Shown: positions 1-7,571 of the stretch, one piece after another
Numbering within the stretch: the first letter of the stretch is position 1
Layout of the letters: the number at the start of each line of letters is the position of its first letter
DNA from: Massilia sp. H6
GTDB taxonomy: Bacteria > Pseudomonadota > Gammaproteobacteria > Burkholderiales > Burkholderiaceae_D
DNA: 64,000 nucleotides
Reading direction: 5' to 3'
NCBI RefSeq assembly: GCF_024802625.1
Contig: NZ_CP103371.1
Span: 2,852,001 to 2,916,000 of the forward strand
Position numbers and translations under genes: made by a program
Notes under the pieces: model-generated
Seen by the model: only the letters and a program-made list of their open reading frames with translations
Database searches by the model: none
What the model was told of the DNA's origin: nothing

Positions 1-93
1 GCCAACGCGGTCTACAACGCCACCGGCGTGCGGGTACGCGAGTATCCGATCACGCTCGACAAGCTGATCACCAAGATGCCGCTGTCAGTGTAA
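1..93 (+). CDS. Molybdopterin-binding subunit of a xanthine/aldehyde dehydrogenase family enzyme (3' end only)
   Basis: The window opens inside an open frame that ends in TAA at 91-93. The last 30 residues contain NAVYNATGVRVREYPIT followed by LDKL. This is the usual carboxy terminus of the large molybdenum-cofactor subunit of xanthine dehydrogenase or aldehyde oxidoreductase (PaoC/YagR type), where an 'NA(V/I)(Y/F)NATG.R.R..PIT' segment precedes the stop. The catalytic parts lie outside the window, so the substrate cannot be judged. The family call rests on this short tail only. Confidence 0.7.
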   Translation, partial: ANAVYNATGVRVREYPITLDKLITKMPLSV

Positions 94-98
94 TGCCC

Positions 99-123
99 TG
101 CGGCCGGCGCCCTGCCGGCCGCA
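99..123 (+). terminator. GC-rich hairpin after the molybdenum hydroxylase gene
   Basis: TGCGGCCGGC (99-108) and GCCGGCCGCA (114-123) form a perfect 10-bp stem with a 5-nt loop, five bases after the stop codon. There is no real T tract (TTCAG follows), so intrinsic termination is likely but not certain. Confidence 0.5.
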
Positions 124-222
124 TTCAGAATTGCATGCCCGGGGGGAAACCATTGTTTCTCGCGTTACGGTTTGGAACAATTTTGAATCGTGCATACGCC
201 GCGCTGGGCTTAGCATCGCTGC

Positions 223-621
223 ATGAACTTCTGCTTTCCTACCCCTCAAGGCGACAAATGCCTCGTCAAGCTCCGGGCCACCGGGCGTTACGGTTTTTCC
301 TTGCCTAAAACGGTCGAAATCACCGCGCCCGATGGTGTGGTCTCGAGCTATCTGCACCACAGCCGCCAGGTGGGACTCAAGGCTGAACTGACCAACCGCA
401 CCCTGGTCAGGATCGCGGTCGCCCAGTTCCTGCGAGGCGCACGCGGCGACGCCGTCGAGATCGACGATGGCGTGGCGCCGTTCGAGGGAACGCTGGAGCA
501 GATCCGGCCGTTCGCACCGCCCGCGCCTGCGCCACGGGTGCGCCCGGCGCGTGTCCTGCCAAGAACGCCTGCCGCGGGAGCCGGCGCCGCTGGCTCTGCC
601 TCTGCCAAGGAAGCGGCGTAA
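223..621 (+). CDS. Small protein of unknown function
   Basis: This is a 132-residue frame with the GC-rich third positions of the neighbouring real genes. I do not recognise the family. Residues 1-95 look folded and mixed in composition. The last 35 are an Ala/Pro/Arg-rich, probably disordered tail. There is no signal peptide or membrane segment. The ATG at 223 has no obvious Shine-Dalgarno sequence, so a later start is possible. It stands alone between the molybdenum hydroxylase gene and the caspase-fusion operon. Confidence 0.5.
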   Translation: MNFCFPTPQGDKCLVKLRATGRYGFSLPKTVEITAPDGVVSSYLHHSRQVGLKAELTNRTLVRIAVAQFLRGARGDAVEIDDGVAPFEGTLEQIRPFAPPAPAPRVRPARVLPRTPAAGAGAAGSASAKEAA

Positions 622-734
622 GGCGCAGCGAGCTCTGGGTGCGCAAGCAGCCTGCCACGCCTACCACGCTGAGGCCGTAACCGCATCGCGAAAGTCAATC
701 TCGTTTCAAGCGTTGTGCTTTTCGTTGTTGTTTT

Positions 735-765
735 TACACCTTCGTTCAATTGATGGTGTATTTTT
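735..765 (+). promoter_or_regulatory. AT-rich inverted repeat upstream of the caspase-fusion gene
   Basis: The 290-bp gap before 912 contains a conspicuously AT-rich patch (about 685-780). Inside it TACACC (735-740) and GGTGTA (755-760) form an inverted repeat around 14 bases that include CAATTG, followed by TTTTT. It could be an operator, a weak terminator of the upstream gene, or part of the promoter. No convincing -35/-10 pair was fixed. Nothing else was seen in the gap. Confidence 0.35.
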
Positions 766-911
766 GCTATGGATTTTGGAGCAGAATCAAGCTACTGCGC
801 GCACAACCGCGGTAGAGCTGCCGCCGCCCTCTCGTGGCCATCCCTGCTTGCCGCGCAGCGAAGACACCCCCAACGGCCGGGGTCGCGGCCGGTTACCGCA
901 AGGAGGACGCG

Positions 912-3815
912 ATGCCTGCTCCGTTCAAGCGACTCACCCTGGCGCAGTTCGGCAAACTGCTTAGCCGCTACTGTTTTACCCGCAAGATCAATGCGCTCCA
1001 CATGCACCATACCTGGCGCCCCAGCCATCGCCAGTTCAATGGCCACGATTCGATCGTCGGCATGTGGACTGAGCATACCCAGACCAGGCAATGGTCGGAC
1101 ATCGCCCAGCACATCACGATCGACCCGGAGGGTTTGATCTGGCTGGGCCGCAATTGGAATGCCGCGCCGGTGAGTGCGACCGGCCAGAACGGTGACAGCC
1201 ACGCCGGCCCTTTCATGCTCGCGATGATCGGCGACTTCGACCAGGGATGCGATCACTTCGGCGGCGAGCAGCGCAAGACGGTCGTGAGCGTGATCGCGCA
1301 GGTCCAGCGCCGTTTCGGCCTGGCACCGGGCAGCCTGATGTTCCACAGCATGATGTCCAACGAGAGCTGTCCTGGGAGCAGCATCGACTACGACGCCATC
1401 CTGCGAGAGGTAGAACGGCTGCACGAGCATCCGACGCAACCGGACCCGCGCAGCCGCAGCAACACGTTTTCCGACGACGCGATTGACGACCCGGACGTCC
1501 GCGCCATCGACGAGGCGATGGAAGACCTGGCCAGGATCCCGGCAACGGCGCGCGATCCTGCCGATGCCGAGGCCTGTTCGCATGCGCATGATGCCGGCGA
1601 GCGCGCCGGCGCTGCCGCGTCGTCCGGCGGCGCTGCACGCGCGGCCGGCCCGACGGCGGCCCAGCTGGCGGCCCTGCGGCCGCACCTGGTCAACCTGACC
1701 ATGGGGGAATTCTCCGCCGAGGGCCGTTACACGACCTCGGCCGGTGACGTCGATGCGATCTTCGAGGAGCATCTCGAGCGCGCGCTGACCCGGGCGCAGG
1801 CACTGGGCATGCCCTTGCGGATCGTGATCCAGGCCCATGGCGGCATGGTGAACGAAGCCGCCGGACTGGCAATCGCCCAGAAAAGCGTGGCCTGGTGGAT
1901 GGCGAATAACGTCTATCCAATCTATTTCGTCTGGGAGTCGGGGGTCTTTGAAACCATAGGCCAGTTGTTGCGGCGGGTGCGCGACGGTATCTCTCGCGAG
2001 ATGCCGCGCGATGTATTCGACTACTTGTCCGACCCCCTGATCGAAAATGCCGTCCGTCGCCTGGGGGGGCCGCGCATCTGGGGCGGCATGAAGCTCAGTG
2101 CGCAACTGGCTTCGGCGTCCGACATCGTCGGCGGAGACGGCAAGGGCAGCGCCCAGGGTGGCGCTTATTATGTCGCCCAGAAACTCAAGCAACTGCGCAG
2201 CCGACATCACGGCAAGATCGAGCTGCACGCGCTTGGCCACAGTGCTGGCGCCATCTTCCACGCGTATTTCATTGCGCGCGTCCTGCAGCTCGGCGCCGGC
2301 CCGTTCCGCTCCGTGCACCTGATGGCGCCCGCCATTCGCACCGACCTGTTCAAGGCAACGCTGGCCAGGCTCATCGGCCCCGAGACGCCCGGCATCGAGC
2401 AACTGGCGATGTACACCATGCGCAAGGATTACGAGACCGACGACAACTGTGCCGGGGTATACCGCAAATCGCTGCTCTACCTGATCCACCACGCGCTCGA
2501 GCCGCAGCGCACGACCCCGATCCTGGGGCTCGAGGAAAGCATCCGCGCCGACCGTGAACTGGTCAAGCTGTTCGGCCTGAACGGCAAACCGGCCAGCGCC
2601 GAAGTGGTCTGGTCCCGCAGCGCGGTGGAACAGGGGCGCAGTGCATCGCAGTCGACCACGCACGGCGGCTTCGACGACGATGCGCCGACCATGGGCAGCA
2701 TCGCGCGCCGCATTCTGGGCCGCTCGGACGCCGACCGCATCGTCGAGTACAGGAGCGGCGCAGACGATGGCCGCAGCCTTGACCCCTGGAGCGTGGAGAT
2801 CGCACTGTCGCCCGACATCCGTTTGCGCCCTGCGCCGCCGCAGTACGGGGCGCAGATGGTCCCGCCTGACTACAGCAGCGGCGCCGGTCACGGACGGCGA
2901 CGCGCGCTCTGCGTTGGCATCAACCGCTATCCGACCAATCCGCTGACCGGGTGCCTGGCCGATGTCGAGAGCTGGACACGTACCCTCCACCGCCTTGGCT
3001 TCGACGACATCGCCACCTTGCTCAACGAGCATGCGACCCATGATGCGATCTTGCGCAGTCTGACTGAACTGGTGCAATCCGGCCGGCCGGGCGACGTCCT
3101 CGTGTTCCAGTATGCTGGCCATGGCACCACGGTCGACGATCTCGACGGCGATGAAGCTGGCGGCGACACGCCGCGCCAGGACGAGGCGATCTGTCCGGTA
3201 GACTACGAGACTGGCGCCCTGGTCCTCGACGACGAAGTCGGCCGGGTATTCGACTTGCTGCCCGCCGGGGTCAACCTGACCTGCTTCATGGACTGCTGCC
3301 ACTCGGGGACGATCTCGCGCTTCGGGGTCGGCAAGACCCCCAACAACACCGGGCGCGGCATCGACGAACGCGCGCGCTTCATTGTCGCCGGCCACGAGCT
3401 CGAGAACGCACACCGGCGCTACCGGGCGACGCAACCGGCGCCGCGAACCGTTGCGCGCGGCCCTTCGCTGATGCGCGAGGTCATGTTCTCGGCCTGCCTG
3501 TCGAGCGAAAAGGCTTGGGAAAGCCGTGGCCAGGGAGAATTTACCTTGCGCGCCACACGGGTGCTCTCTGGCCTGGCCGGCACGCCGGGCAGCGTCAGCA
3601 ACGCCGACTTCGCCCGGCTGGTCACCCACGAGTTCGGGCCGTCCCCACGCCAGCAACCCAGCCTCTACAGCAGCGAGCAGGCGCAGGGCCTAGGCTTGCT
3701 GGCCCCGTTGCAAGACTGGGCGGTCATGGGACCAAACAAGGGGTCGCGCAGCGGCGAGGTCCAGCACCTGCTGCAAGGCATGCAGCAACTGCTGCAGCAA
3801 TTCGGCCCTCACTGA
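912..3815 (+). CDS. PGRP-type amidase / serine hydrolase-like / caspase (peptidase C14) fusion protein
   Basis: This is a 967-residue protein. The ATG at 912 follows AAGGAGG by 7 bases, so it is preferred over the in-frame start 78 bases upstream. Three regions can be read. (1) Residues about 10-170 resemble the peptidoglycan-recognition/T7-lysozyme amidase fold: MHHTW at 31-35, then FHSMM at 144-148 and SCPG at 152-155, placing His145 and Cys153 at the 8-residue spacing of the zinc ligands. (2) Residues about 300-500 look like an alpha/beta hydrolase, with QAHGG at 307-311 and a GHSAG nucleophile elbow at 442-446. (3) Residues about 660-960 are a caspase-like domain: CVGINRYP, then YAGHG (His737) and MDCCHSG (Cys796) as the catalytic pair, plus an acidic DDLDGDEAGGD loop. 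No signal peptide or membrane segment is visible, so it is probably cytosolic. The start of the next gene lies 9 bases after the stop. Domain names are from known families; a joint function is inference. Confidence 0.85.
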   Translation: MPAPFKRLTLAQFGKLLSRYCFTRKINALHMHHTWRPSHRQFNGHDSIVGMWTEHTQTRQWSDIAQHITIDPEGLIWLGRNWNAAPVSATGQNGDSHAGPFMLAMIGDFDQGCDHFGGEQRKTVVSVIAQVQRRFGLAPGSLMFHSMMSNESCPGSSIDYDAILREVERLHEHPTQPDPRSRSNTFSDDAIDDPDVRAIDEAMEDLARIPATARDPADAEACSHAHDAGERAGAAASSGGAARAAGPTAAQLAALRPHLVNLTMGEFSAEGRYTTSAGDVDAIFEEHLERALTRAQALGMPLRIVIQAHGGMVNEAAGLAIAQKSVAWWMANNVYPIYFVWESGVFETIGQLLRRVRDGISREMPRDVFDYLSDPLIENAVRRLGGPRIWGGMKLSAQLASASDIVGGDGKGSAQGGAYYVAQKLKQLRSRHHGKIELHALGHSAGAIFHAYFIARVLQLGAGPFRSVHLMAPAIRTDLFKATLARLIGPETPGIEQLAMYTMRKDYETDDNCAGVYRKSLLYLIHHALEPQRTTPILGLEESIRADRELVKLFGLNGKPASAEVVWSRSAVEQGRSASQSTTHGGFDDDAPTMGSIARRILGRSDADRIVEYRSGADDGRSLDPWSVEIALSPDIRLRPAPPQYGAQMVPPDYSSGAGHGRRRALCVGINRYPTNPLTGCLADVESWTRTLHRLGFDDIATLLNEHATHDAILRSLTELVQSGRPGDVLVFQYAGHGTTVDDLDGDEAGGDTPRQDEAICPVDYETGALVLDDEVGRVFDLLPAGVNLTCFMDCCHSGTISRFGVGKTPNNTGRGIDERARFIVAGHELENAHRRYRATQPAPRTVARGPSLMREVMFSACLSSEKAWESRGQGEFTLRATRVLSGLAGTPGSVSNADFARLVTHEFGPSPRQQPSLYSSEQAQGLGLLAPLQDWAVMGPNKGSRSGEVQHLLQGMQQLLQQFGPH

Positions 3816-3824
3816 GGTGCGGCC

Positions 3825-5687
3825 ATGATCCGCGGACACGGTGACCTAGCGAGTGACGCGCTGGATCGGCGCTACCGCGTCGCCGCGTCGGTAACCCGCC
3901 CGACCCCGGGGCCGTATGCGCGTGCGGCCGACGACCCGCTGTACCGGCCACTGAACGTTTTGACCACCGATCCGAGCGCCTCGCGCCTGGATGGCAAGGT
4001 CGCGTGCATCGAGGTGCCCTACGAGCCGCTGGCGCCCGGCCCGGTGGGCCAGTTGTTCAAGGTCGACGAGCACGATTACGGCCAGGGGGTGAGCTACCAG
4101 AAAGCCGATCTCGACGACGTGAAAACCTTGCTCAAAGGTGGCTATGACCCGTCGGCGGCCGACCCGCGCTTTCACCAGCAGATGGTGTACGCCGTCTGCA
4201 GCAGCGTGTACGCGAGCTTTCGCAACGCGCTCGGACGTCATCTGTCGTGGGGATTCACGCCGCGCCGCGACGACCATGCGCTGCACCTGCGTCCGTTCGG
4301 CTTCCAGGGACCGAACGCTTATTACGATAAATGGGAAGGCTGTATCAGCTTCGGCTACGCACCGATGCCCGGTACTACCGGGGCGGTGCGCGCGCTGCCA
4401 GGCGAGACGGTCTTTACCTGTTTGTCGCACGATGTCGTCGCGCACGAGGTAACGCATGCCTTGCTCGACGGCCTGCGCTGGAATTTCAGTATCCCTACCG
4501 GGCCGGACGTAGCGGGCTTTCATGAAGGCTTCGCCGACCTGGTCGCGATCTTCCAGCGCATGAGCTGCAAGGAAGTCGTCAATGTCGCCATTCGCCGTTC
4601 GCGCGGCATGCTCGACGACACCCGGCGGCTGACCGGGCTGGCCCAGCAGCTTGGCATGGTCAACGGCAAGCCCTACCTGCGCGACGCGCTGGCCGAGGAC
4701 AGCGAGCAGCTGTACGATCCGCAGGCCGAGTCCCACGAGATCGGCAGCATACTGGCCGGTGCGGTATGCGAAGCCTATCTGACGGTTTTCCGGCGCAAGA
4801 CGGCGCGCTATCTGCGCCTGGCCAGTCATGGTTCGGGCATCATCCCGCCGGGGGAACTGGCCTACGACCTGGCCGATATCCTGTCGGGGGCGGCTAGCCG
4901 CCTGGCCAGCCAGTTCCTGGCCCTGGTGATTCGCGCGGTCGACTATTGCCCGCCGGTCGACATCCACCTGGGCGAATTTCTGCGCGCCCTGGTCACCGCC
5001 GACCACGACCTGGTGCCGGACGATCCCTGGGCCTACCGGGAAGCGCTGATCGATGCGTTCATGAAGCGTCGCATCTTTCCTGAACACGTCAGCTCGCTGT
5101 CCGAACATGCGCTGTTGTGGCGCGGGCCGCGGCGCCAGCTACCCGCGATCACGGAACTCGATTTTGCCCATCTGCGCTTCAATGGCGATCCCGCCCACCC
5201 GGCCGGCGCGCAAGAACTGCAACGGCAGGCCTGCGTGCTGGGCGAATTCGCTACCCGCCCGGAGCACCTGCGCGAGTTCGGGCTGGCTACCGATGGCGAC
5301 CCTGAACTCGAAGGGGCCACGGCACAATTGCCGCAGGTGGCGTCGATCCGCGCCTCGCGCCGCATCGGGCCCGACCGCCAGATCGTGTTCGACCTGGTGG
5401 CGGAAATCACCCAGCGCTGCATGGTCCCGGCACGGGCAGGCCGCCCCGCCTATCCGGTATTCGGGGGCTCCACCGTGATCCTGGGACCGGATGGCGCGAT
5501 CCGCTATATCGTCTCGAAAAGCGCAGCCGGCAGCGACCGGCTGGCACGGCGGCTCGCCTTCATGGCCTCGCCAACTGGTGGCAAGTACTGGCGCGTGATC
5601 CACAACCGCTATGCAATGGAGAAGTCGATGTTCCAGGTGCTGCATCGCAATGGGGAGTACAGGTCAGGAACCGGGTCGACCGGGTAG
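3825..5687 (+). CDS. Gluzincin-type zinc metallopeptidase
   Basis: This 620-residue protein carries HEVTH at 207-211 and HEGFAD at 233-238. That is the HExxH plus downstream Glu arrangement of thermolysin-like and related gluzincin peptidases, giving two His ligands, a catalytic Glu208 and a candidate third ligand Glu234. The first 200 residues and last 230 residues match nothing I can name. There is no signal peptide, unlike secreted M4/M36 enzymes, and no obvious propeptide. It starts 9 bases after the caspase-fusion gene, and the next start lies 2 bases past its stop, so the three genes are very likely one transcript. Pairing a caspase-like protease with an intracellular metallopeptidase suggests a protease relay, but this is inference. 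Confidence 0.8.
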   Translation: MIRGHGDLASDALDRRYRVAASVTRPTPGPYARAADDPLYRPLNVLTTDPSASRLDGKVACIEVPYEPLAPGPVGQLFKVDEHDYGQGVSYQKADLDDVKTLLKGGYDPSAADPRFHQQMVYAVCSSVYASFRNALGRHLSWGFTPRRDDHALHLRPFGFQGPNAYYDKWEGCISFGYAPMPGTTGAVRALPGETVFTCLSHDVVAHEVTHALLDGLRWNFSIPTGPDVAGFHEGFADLVAIFQRMSCKEVVNVAIRRSRGMLDDTRRLTGLAQQLGMVNGKPYLRDALAEDSEQLYDPQAESHEIGSILAGAVCEAYLTVFRRKTARYLRLASHGSGIIPPGELAYDLADILSGAASRLASQFLALVIRAVDYCPPVDIHLGEFLRALVTADHDLVPDDPWAYREALIDAFMKRRIFPEHVSSLSEHALLWRGPRRQLPAITELDFAHLRFNGDPAHPAGAQELQRQACVLGEFATRPEHLREFGLATDGDPELEGATAQLPQVASIRASRRIGPDRQIVFDLVAEITQRCMVPARAGRPAYPVFGGSTVILGPDGAIRYIVSKSAAGSDRLARRLAFMASPTGGKYWRVIHNRYAMEKSMFQVLHRNGEYRSGTGSTG

Positions 5688-5689
5688 CG

Positions 5690-6013
5690 ATGGACCAGGT
5701 ACTGAGCGAGATCTGCACTGCGATTCGCATCTGCGATGACAGTCCGATCCGCGCGGGAATCGACCGTGAAGACGAGCGTGTCCATGTGTCGCAGATCGAT
5801 TCCATCATGCGCCGCACCTATCGATGGGCCTTCTTTCCGCAAATGCTGGTGCTGCTGATCGCCAGCGTCATGTCCGGCTACCTGCCGCAGCGCACGGCAC
5901 CGGTCTCGCAAACGGATACCCGCAAACGCGTACCGATGCTGCAACCAAAAAAGGGCAACGAATCTTTCATCGCGGTATCGGACGTTCGGCAAGAAACCGT
6001 TGCGCTAGGATGA
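5690..6013 (+). CDS. Small protein with one predicted membrane segment, third gene of the caspase operon
   Basis: This 107-residue frame starts 2 bases after the metallopeptidase stop. Residues about 1-45 are polar and acidic. Residues about 46-65 (WAFFPQMLVLLIASVMSGYL) form one hydrophobic segment, and the rest is a polar tail. No family is recognised. The tight spacing argues for translation coupled to the upstream gene. It could be a membrane anchor, a substrate or an inhibitor of the two peptidases. Codon use weakens toward the end, so the carboxy-terminal part is less certain. Confidence 0.55.
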   Translation: MDQVLSEICTAIRICDDSPIRAGIDREDERVHVSQIDSIMRRTYRWAFFPQMLVLLIASVMSGYLPQRTAPVSQTDTRKRVPMLQPKKGNESFIAVSDVRQETVALG

Positions 6014-6040
6014 ACTCCCCTACACATGAGGAGTACTGCG

Positions 6041-6385
6041 ATGAGCGGATCGGAAAAAGCCAATATCGAGGCGTGTATCGCCGCTTGTGAAGACGCACTG
6101 CGCGCCTGCCAGGCCTGCGCGGCGGCCGACATACGCGAGGGCATGAACGACTGCGCGTTGATCAATCTCGACTGTGCGGACATTTGTGCGGCGACCCTGA
6201 ACGTGCTGGCACGCGGCTCGGGCCACCATGGCGACTTTTGCGCGCTGTGCGCCCATATCTGCCGCGCCTGCGCGGCCCAATGCGCGCAACACGCGGCGCA
6301 GCACCAGCATTGCGCGCAGTGCCAGGCCGCCTGCGAGCGCTGCGCTGCCGAATGCGACAAGCACGCGAAAGAACGGCATATCTGA
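6041..6385 (+). CDS. Four-helix-bundle copper-storage protein (Csp/DUF326 type)
   Basis: This 114-residue protein has 17 cysteines spaced as CxxxC and CxxC along predicted helices, plus several His. That is the hallmark of the Csp copper-storage proteins, whose cysteines line the inside of a four-helix bundle and bind many Cu(I) ions. There is no Tat or Sec signal, so it resembles the cytosolic Csp3 type. The ATG at 6041 is chosen because GAGGAG sits 7 bases upstream. It lies 27 bases after the small membrane-protein gene and may share its transcript. The window also holds a large copper-resistance cluster at 36-46 kb. Confidence 0.85.
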   Translation: MSGSEKANIEACIAACEDALRACQACAAADIREGMNDCALINLDCADICAATLNVLARGSGHHGDFCALCAHICRACAAQCAQHAAQHQHCAQCQAACERCAAECDKHAKERHI

Positions 6386-6423
6386 TTTGGCTTGCCCGGT
6401 TTTTCCTGGAGCCGGGCGCACGG

Positions 6424-6450
6424 AAAAAAACGGGCCCGACTGGGCCCGTT
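6424..6450 (-). terminator. Rho-independent terminator of the tRNA operon
   Basis: On the minus strand the stem ACGGGCCC/GGGCCCGT with a 4-base AGTC loop is followed by seven T residues. It lies just beyond the 3' end of the last tRNA-Cys and is a textbook intrinsic terminator. The facing gene on the plus strand ends at 6385 and may also use it. Confidence 0.85.
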
Positions 6451-6460
6451 GCAGGGAATC

Positions 6461-6534
6461 TGGAGGCGAGGACAGGAATCGAACCTGTCTCTCCGGCTTT
6501 GCAGGCCGTCGCATAACCTCTTTGCTACCTCGCC
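6461..6534 (-). tRNA. tRNA-Cys (GCA), divergent copy
   Basis: This is a 74-nt cloverleaf with an encoded CCA end: acceptor GGCGAGG/CCTCGCC, anticodon loop CTGCAAA (anticodon GCA), and T arm ACAGG/CCTGT. Compared with the second copy at 7024, position 27 is A facing G43, so the top pair of the anticodon stem is lost. The variable loop reads AGAG instead of CTAG, and the D loop has an A for C change. The acceptor and T stems remain fully paired, so it may still be functional. It is the last tRNA before the terminator. Confidence 0.85.
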
Positions 6535-6677
6535 AAGACCAATCATGCGCCTGTCAGGGCCGCAGCTCGTGTGCCACATCAAGCTCAACACAATTGCAGA
6601 AACGGTAAGCAGGTGTTAGCTCACGAGCGGGTGCCTCGCCTCACGCCTGGTTTAGCAGGGCATTGCTGATCGATAAC

Positions 6678-6860
6678 TCATGCATGCTGGTCCGGCGGTA
6701 GCGTACCGTGCATCTTGTCGATGAGTTCCCAGGTTGTGCTGGCTTCGTGGGCAACGAGCTTCTGGATGGCATAGCCAACGTGTACGATCACGAAGTCGCC
6801 TGGCGCAACAGTTCCAGGCGACATGATGAACAGGCTGACCGCACGGTGCACACCGCCCGA
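6678..6860 (-). pseudogene. HypC/HupF-like hydrogenase chaperone fragment
   Basis: On the minus strand a 60-codon stretch reads SGGVHRAVSLFIM, then PGDFVIVHVGYAIQKL, ending ...DKMHGTLPPDQHA. The 'GGV.R.VSL' and 'GD.V.VHVG.AI.K' segments are the conserved core and carboxy half of HypC, the small chaperone of [NiFe]-hydrogenase maturation. A TGA stands directly before this stretch, and the essential amino-terminal MCxxxP cannot be found upstream in any frame. No other hydrogenase gene is in the window. I read it as a decayed fragment lying between two tRNA-Cys genes. The rest of the 489-bp gap between those tRNAs (6535-7023) holds nothing else I recognise. Confidence 0.65.
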
Positions 6861-7023
6861 TCAGCGATGCAGATGCCGTGACATGCAAGCCAGGAGCTTG
6901 CAGCAGAAATTTATTTGCGGAATGGAAGGCTGCTGTGCCAGATCGCCGCCGATGCAGCTCCGACGCTGAGTCGGAGCCAGTGCTCGATGCACCAACCCGA
7001 TACGGAGACGATCTGGTGATTTC

Positions 7024-7097
7024 TGGAGGCGAGGACGGGAGTCGAACCCGTCTAGACGGCTTTGCAGGCCGCTGCATAACCGCTTTGCTACCTCGCC
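7024..7097 (-). tRNA. tRNA-Cys (GCA)
   Basis: This is a 74-nt cloverleaf with acceptor GGCGAGG/CCTCGCC, anticodon loop CTGCAAA, T arm ACGGG/CCCGT and encoded CCA. Anticodon stem GCGGC/GCCGT keeps the G-T pair at 27-43 seen in E. coli tRNA-Cys. It follows the four tRNA-Gly genes in the same direction. The order pgsA-Gly-Cys matches the known E. coli pgsA-glyW-cysT arrangement. Confidence 0.95.
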
Positions 7098-7170
7098 GGA
7101 GGTAATCTTGAAAGAATCGACACGGCCGGTTATCTGCCGTAACGATCGGGAAGGGAGACTTCCCTGAATC

Positions 7171-7246
7171 TGGAGCGGGAGAAGAGTCTCGAACTCTCGA
7201 CCTCAACCTTGGCAAGGTTGCGCTCTACCAACTGAGCTACTCCCGC
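7171..7246 (-). tRNA. tRNA-Gly (GCC), copy 4 in transcription order
   Basis: This is a 76-nt cloverleaf with acceptor GCGGGAG/CTCCCGC, anticodon loop TTGCCAA (anticodon GCC) and encoded CCA. It differs from the other three copies at one base: the T loop reads TTCGAGA instead of TTCGAGC. Confidence 0.95.
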
Positions 7247-7277
7247 TAAGGAGACCAACATATTTCGTAACACTCTT

Positions 7278-7353
7278 TGGAGCGGGAGAAGAGGCTCGAA
7301 CTCTCGACCTCAACCTTGGCAAGGTTGCGCTCTACCAACTGAGCTACTCCCGC
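7278..7353 (-). tRNA. tRNA-Gly (GCC), copy 3
   Basis: A 76-nt cloverleaf with anticodon GCC and encoded CCA, identical to the copies at 7425 and 7572. It lies 31 bases from copy 4. Confidence 0.95.
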
Positions 7354-7424
7354 AATGGAGTCTTACTATTACTGCTTTTTACTACGACTGCTTCGAGCTT
7401 TTGCACCAGCTTATTCACATAAAC

Positions 7425-7500
7425 TGGAGCGGGAGAAGAGGCTCGAACTCTCGACCTCAACCTTGGCAAGGTTGCGCTCTACCAACTGAGCTACTCCCGC
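7425..7500 (-). tRNA. tRNA-Gly (GCC), copy 2
   Basis: A 76-nt cloverleaf identical to copies 1 and 3. The spacers on either side of it are both 71 bases, which fits tandem duplication. Confidence 0.95.
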
Positions 7501-7571
7501 GTACAGAACATCGATTATCGCAGAACTTTGACATTTTTTCAAGATCACCGTGAATCGTGCAACTTGAAAAC

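Noticed and set aside
622..911. Phage or insertion-element boundary upstream of the caspase operon
   Set aside because: No transposase, integrase, terminal inverted repeat or target duplication could be found; only an AT-rich patch with a short inverted repeat.
792..3656. 954-codon open frame on the minus strand, antisense to the caspase fusion
   Set aside because: The plus-strand frame carries clear caspase, hydrolase and amidase motifs and a Shine-Dalgarno. The antisense frame has no recognisable motif and is a by-product of GC-rich codons.
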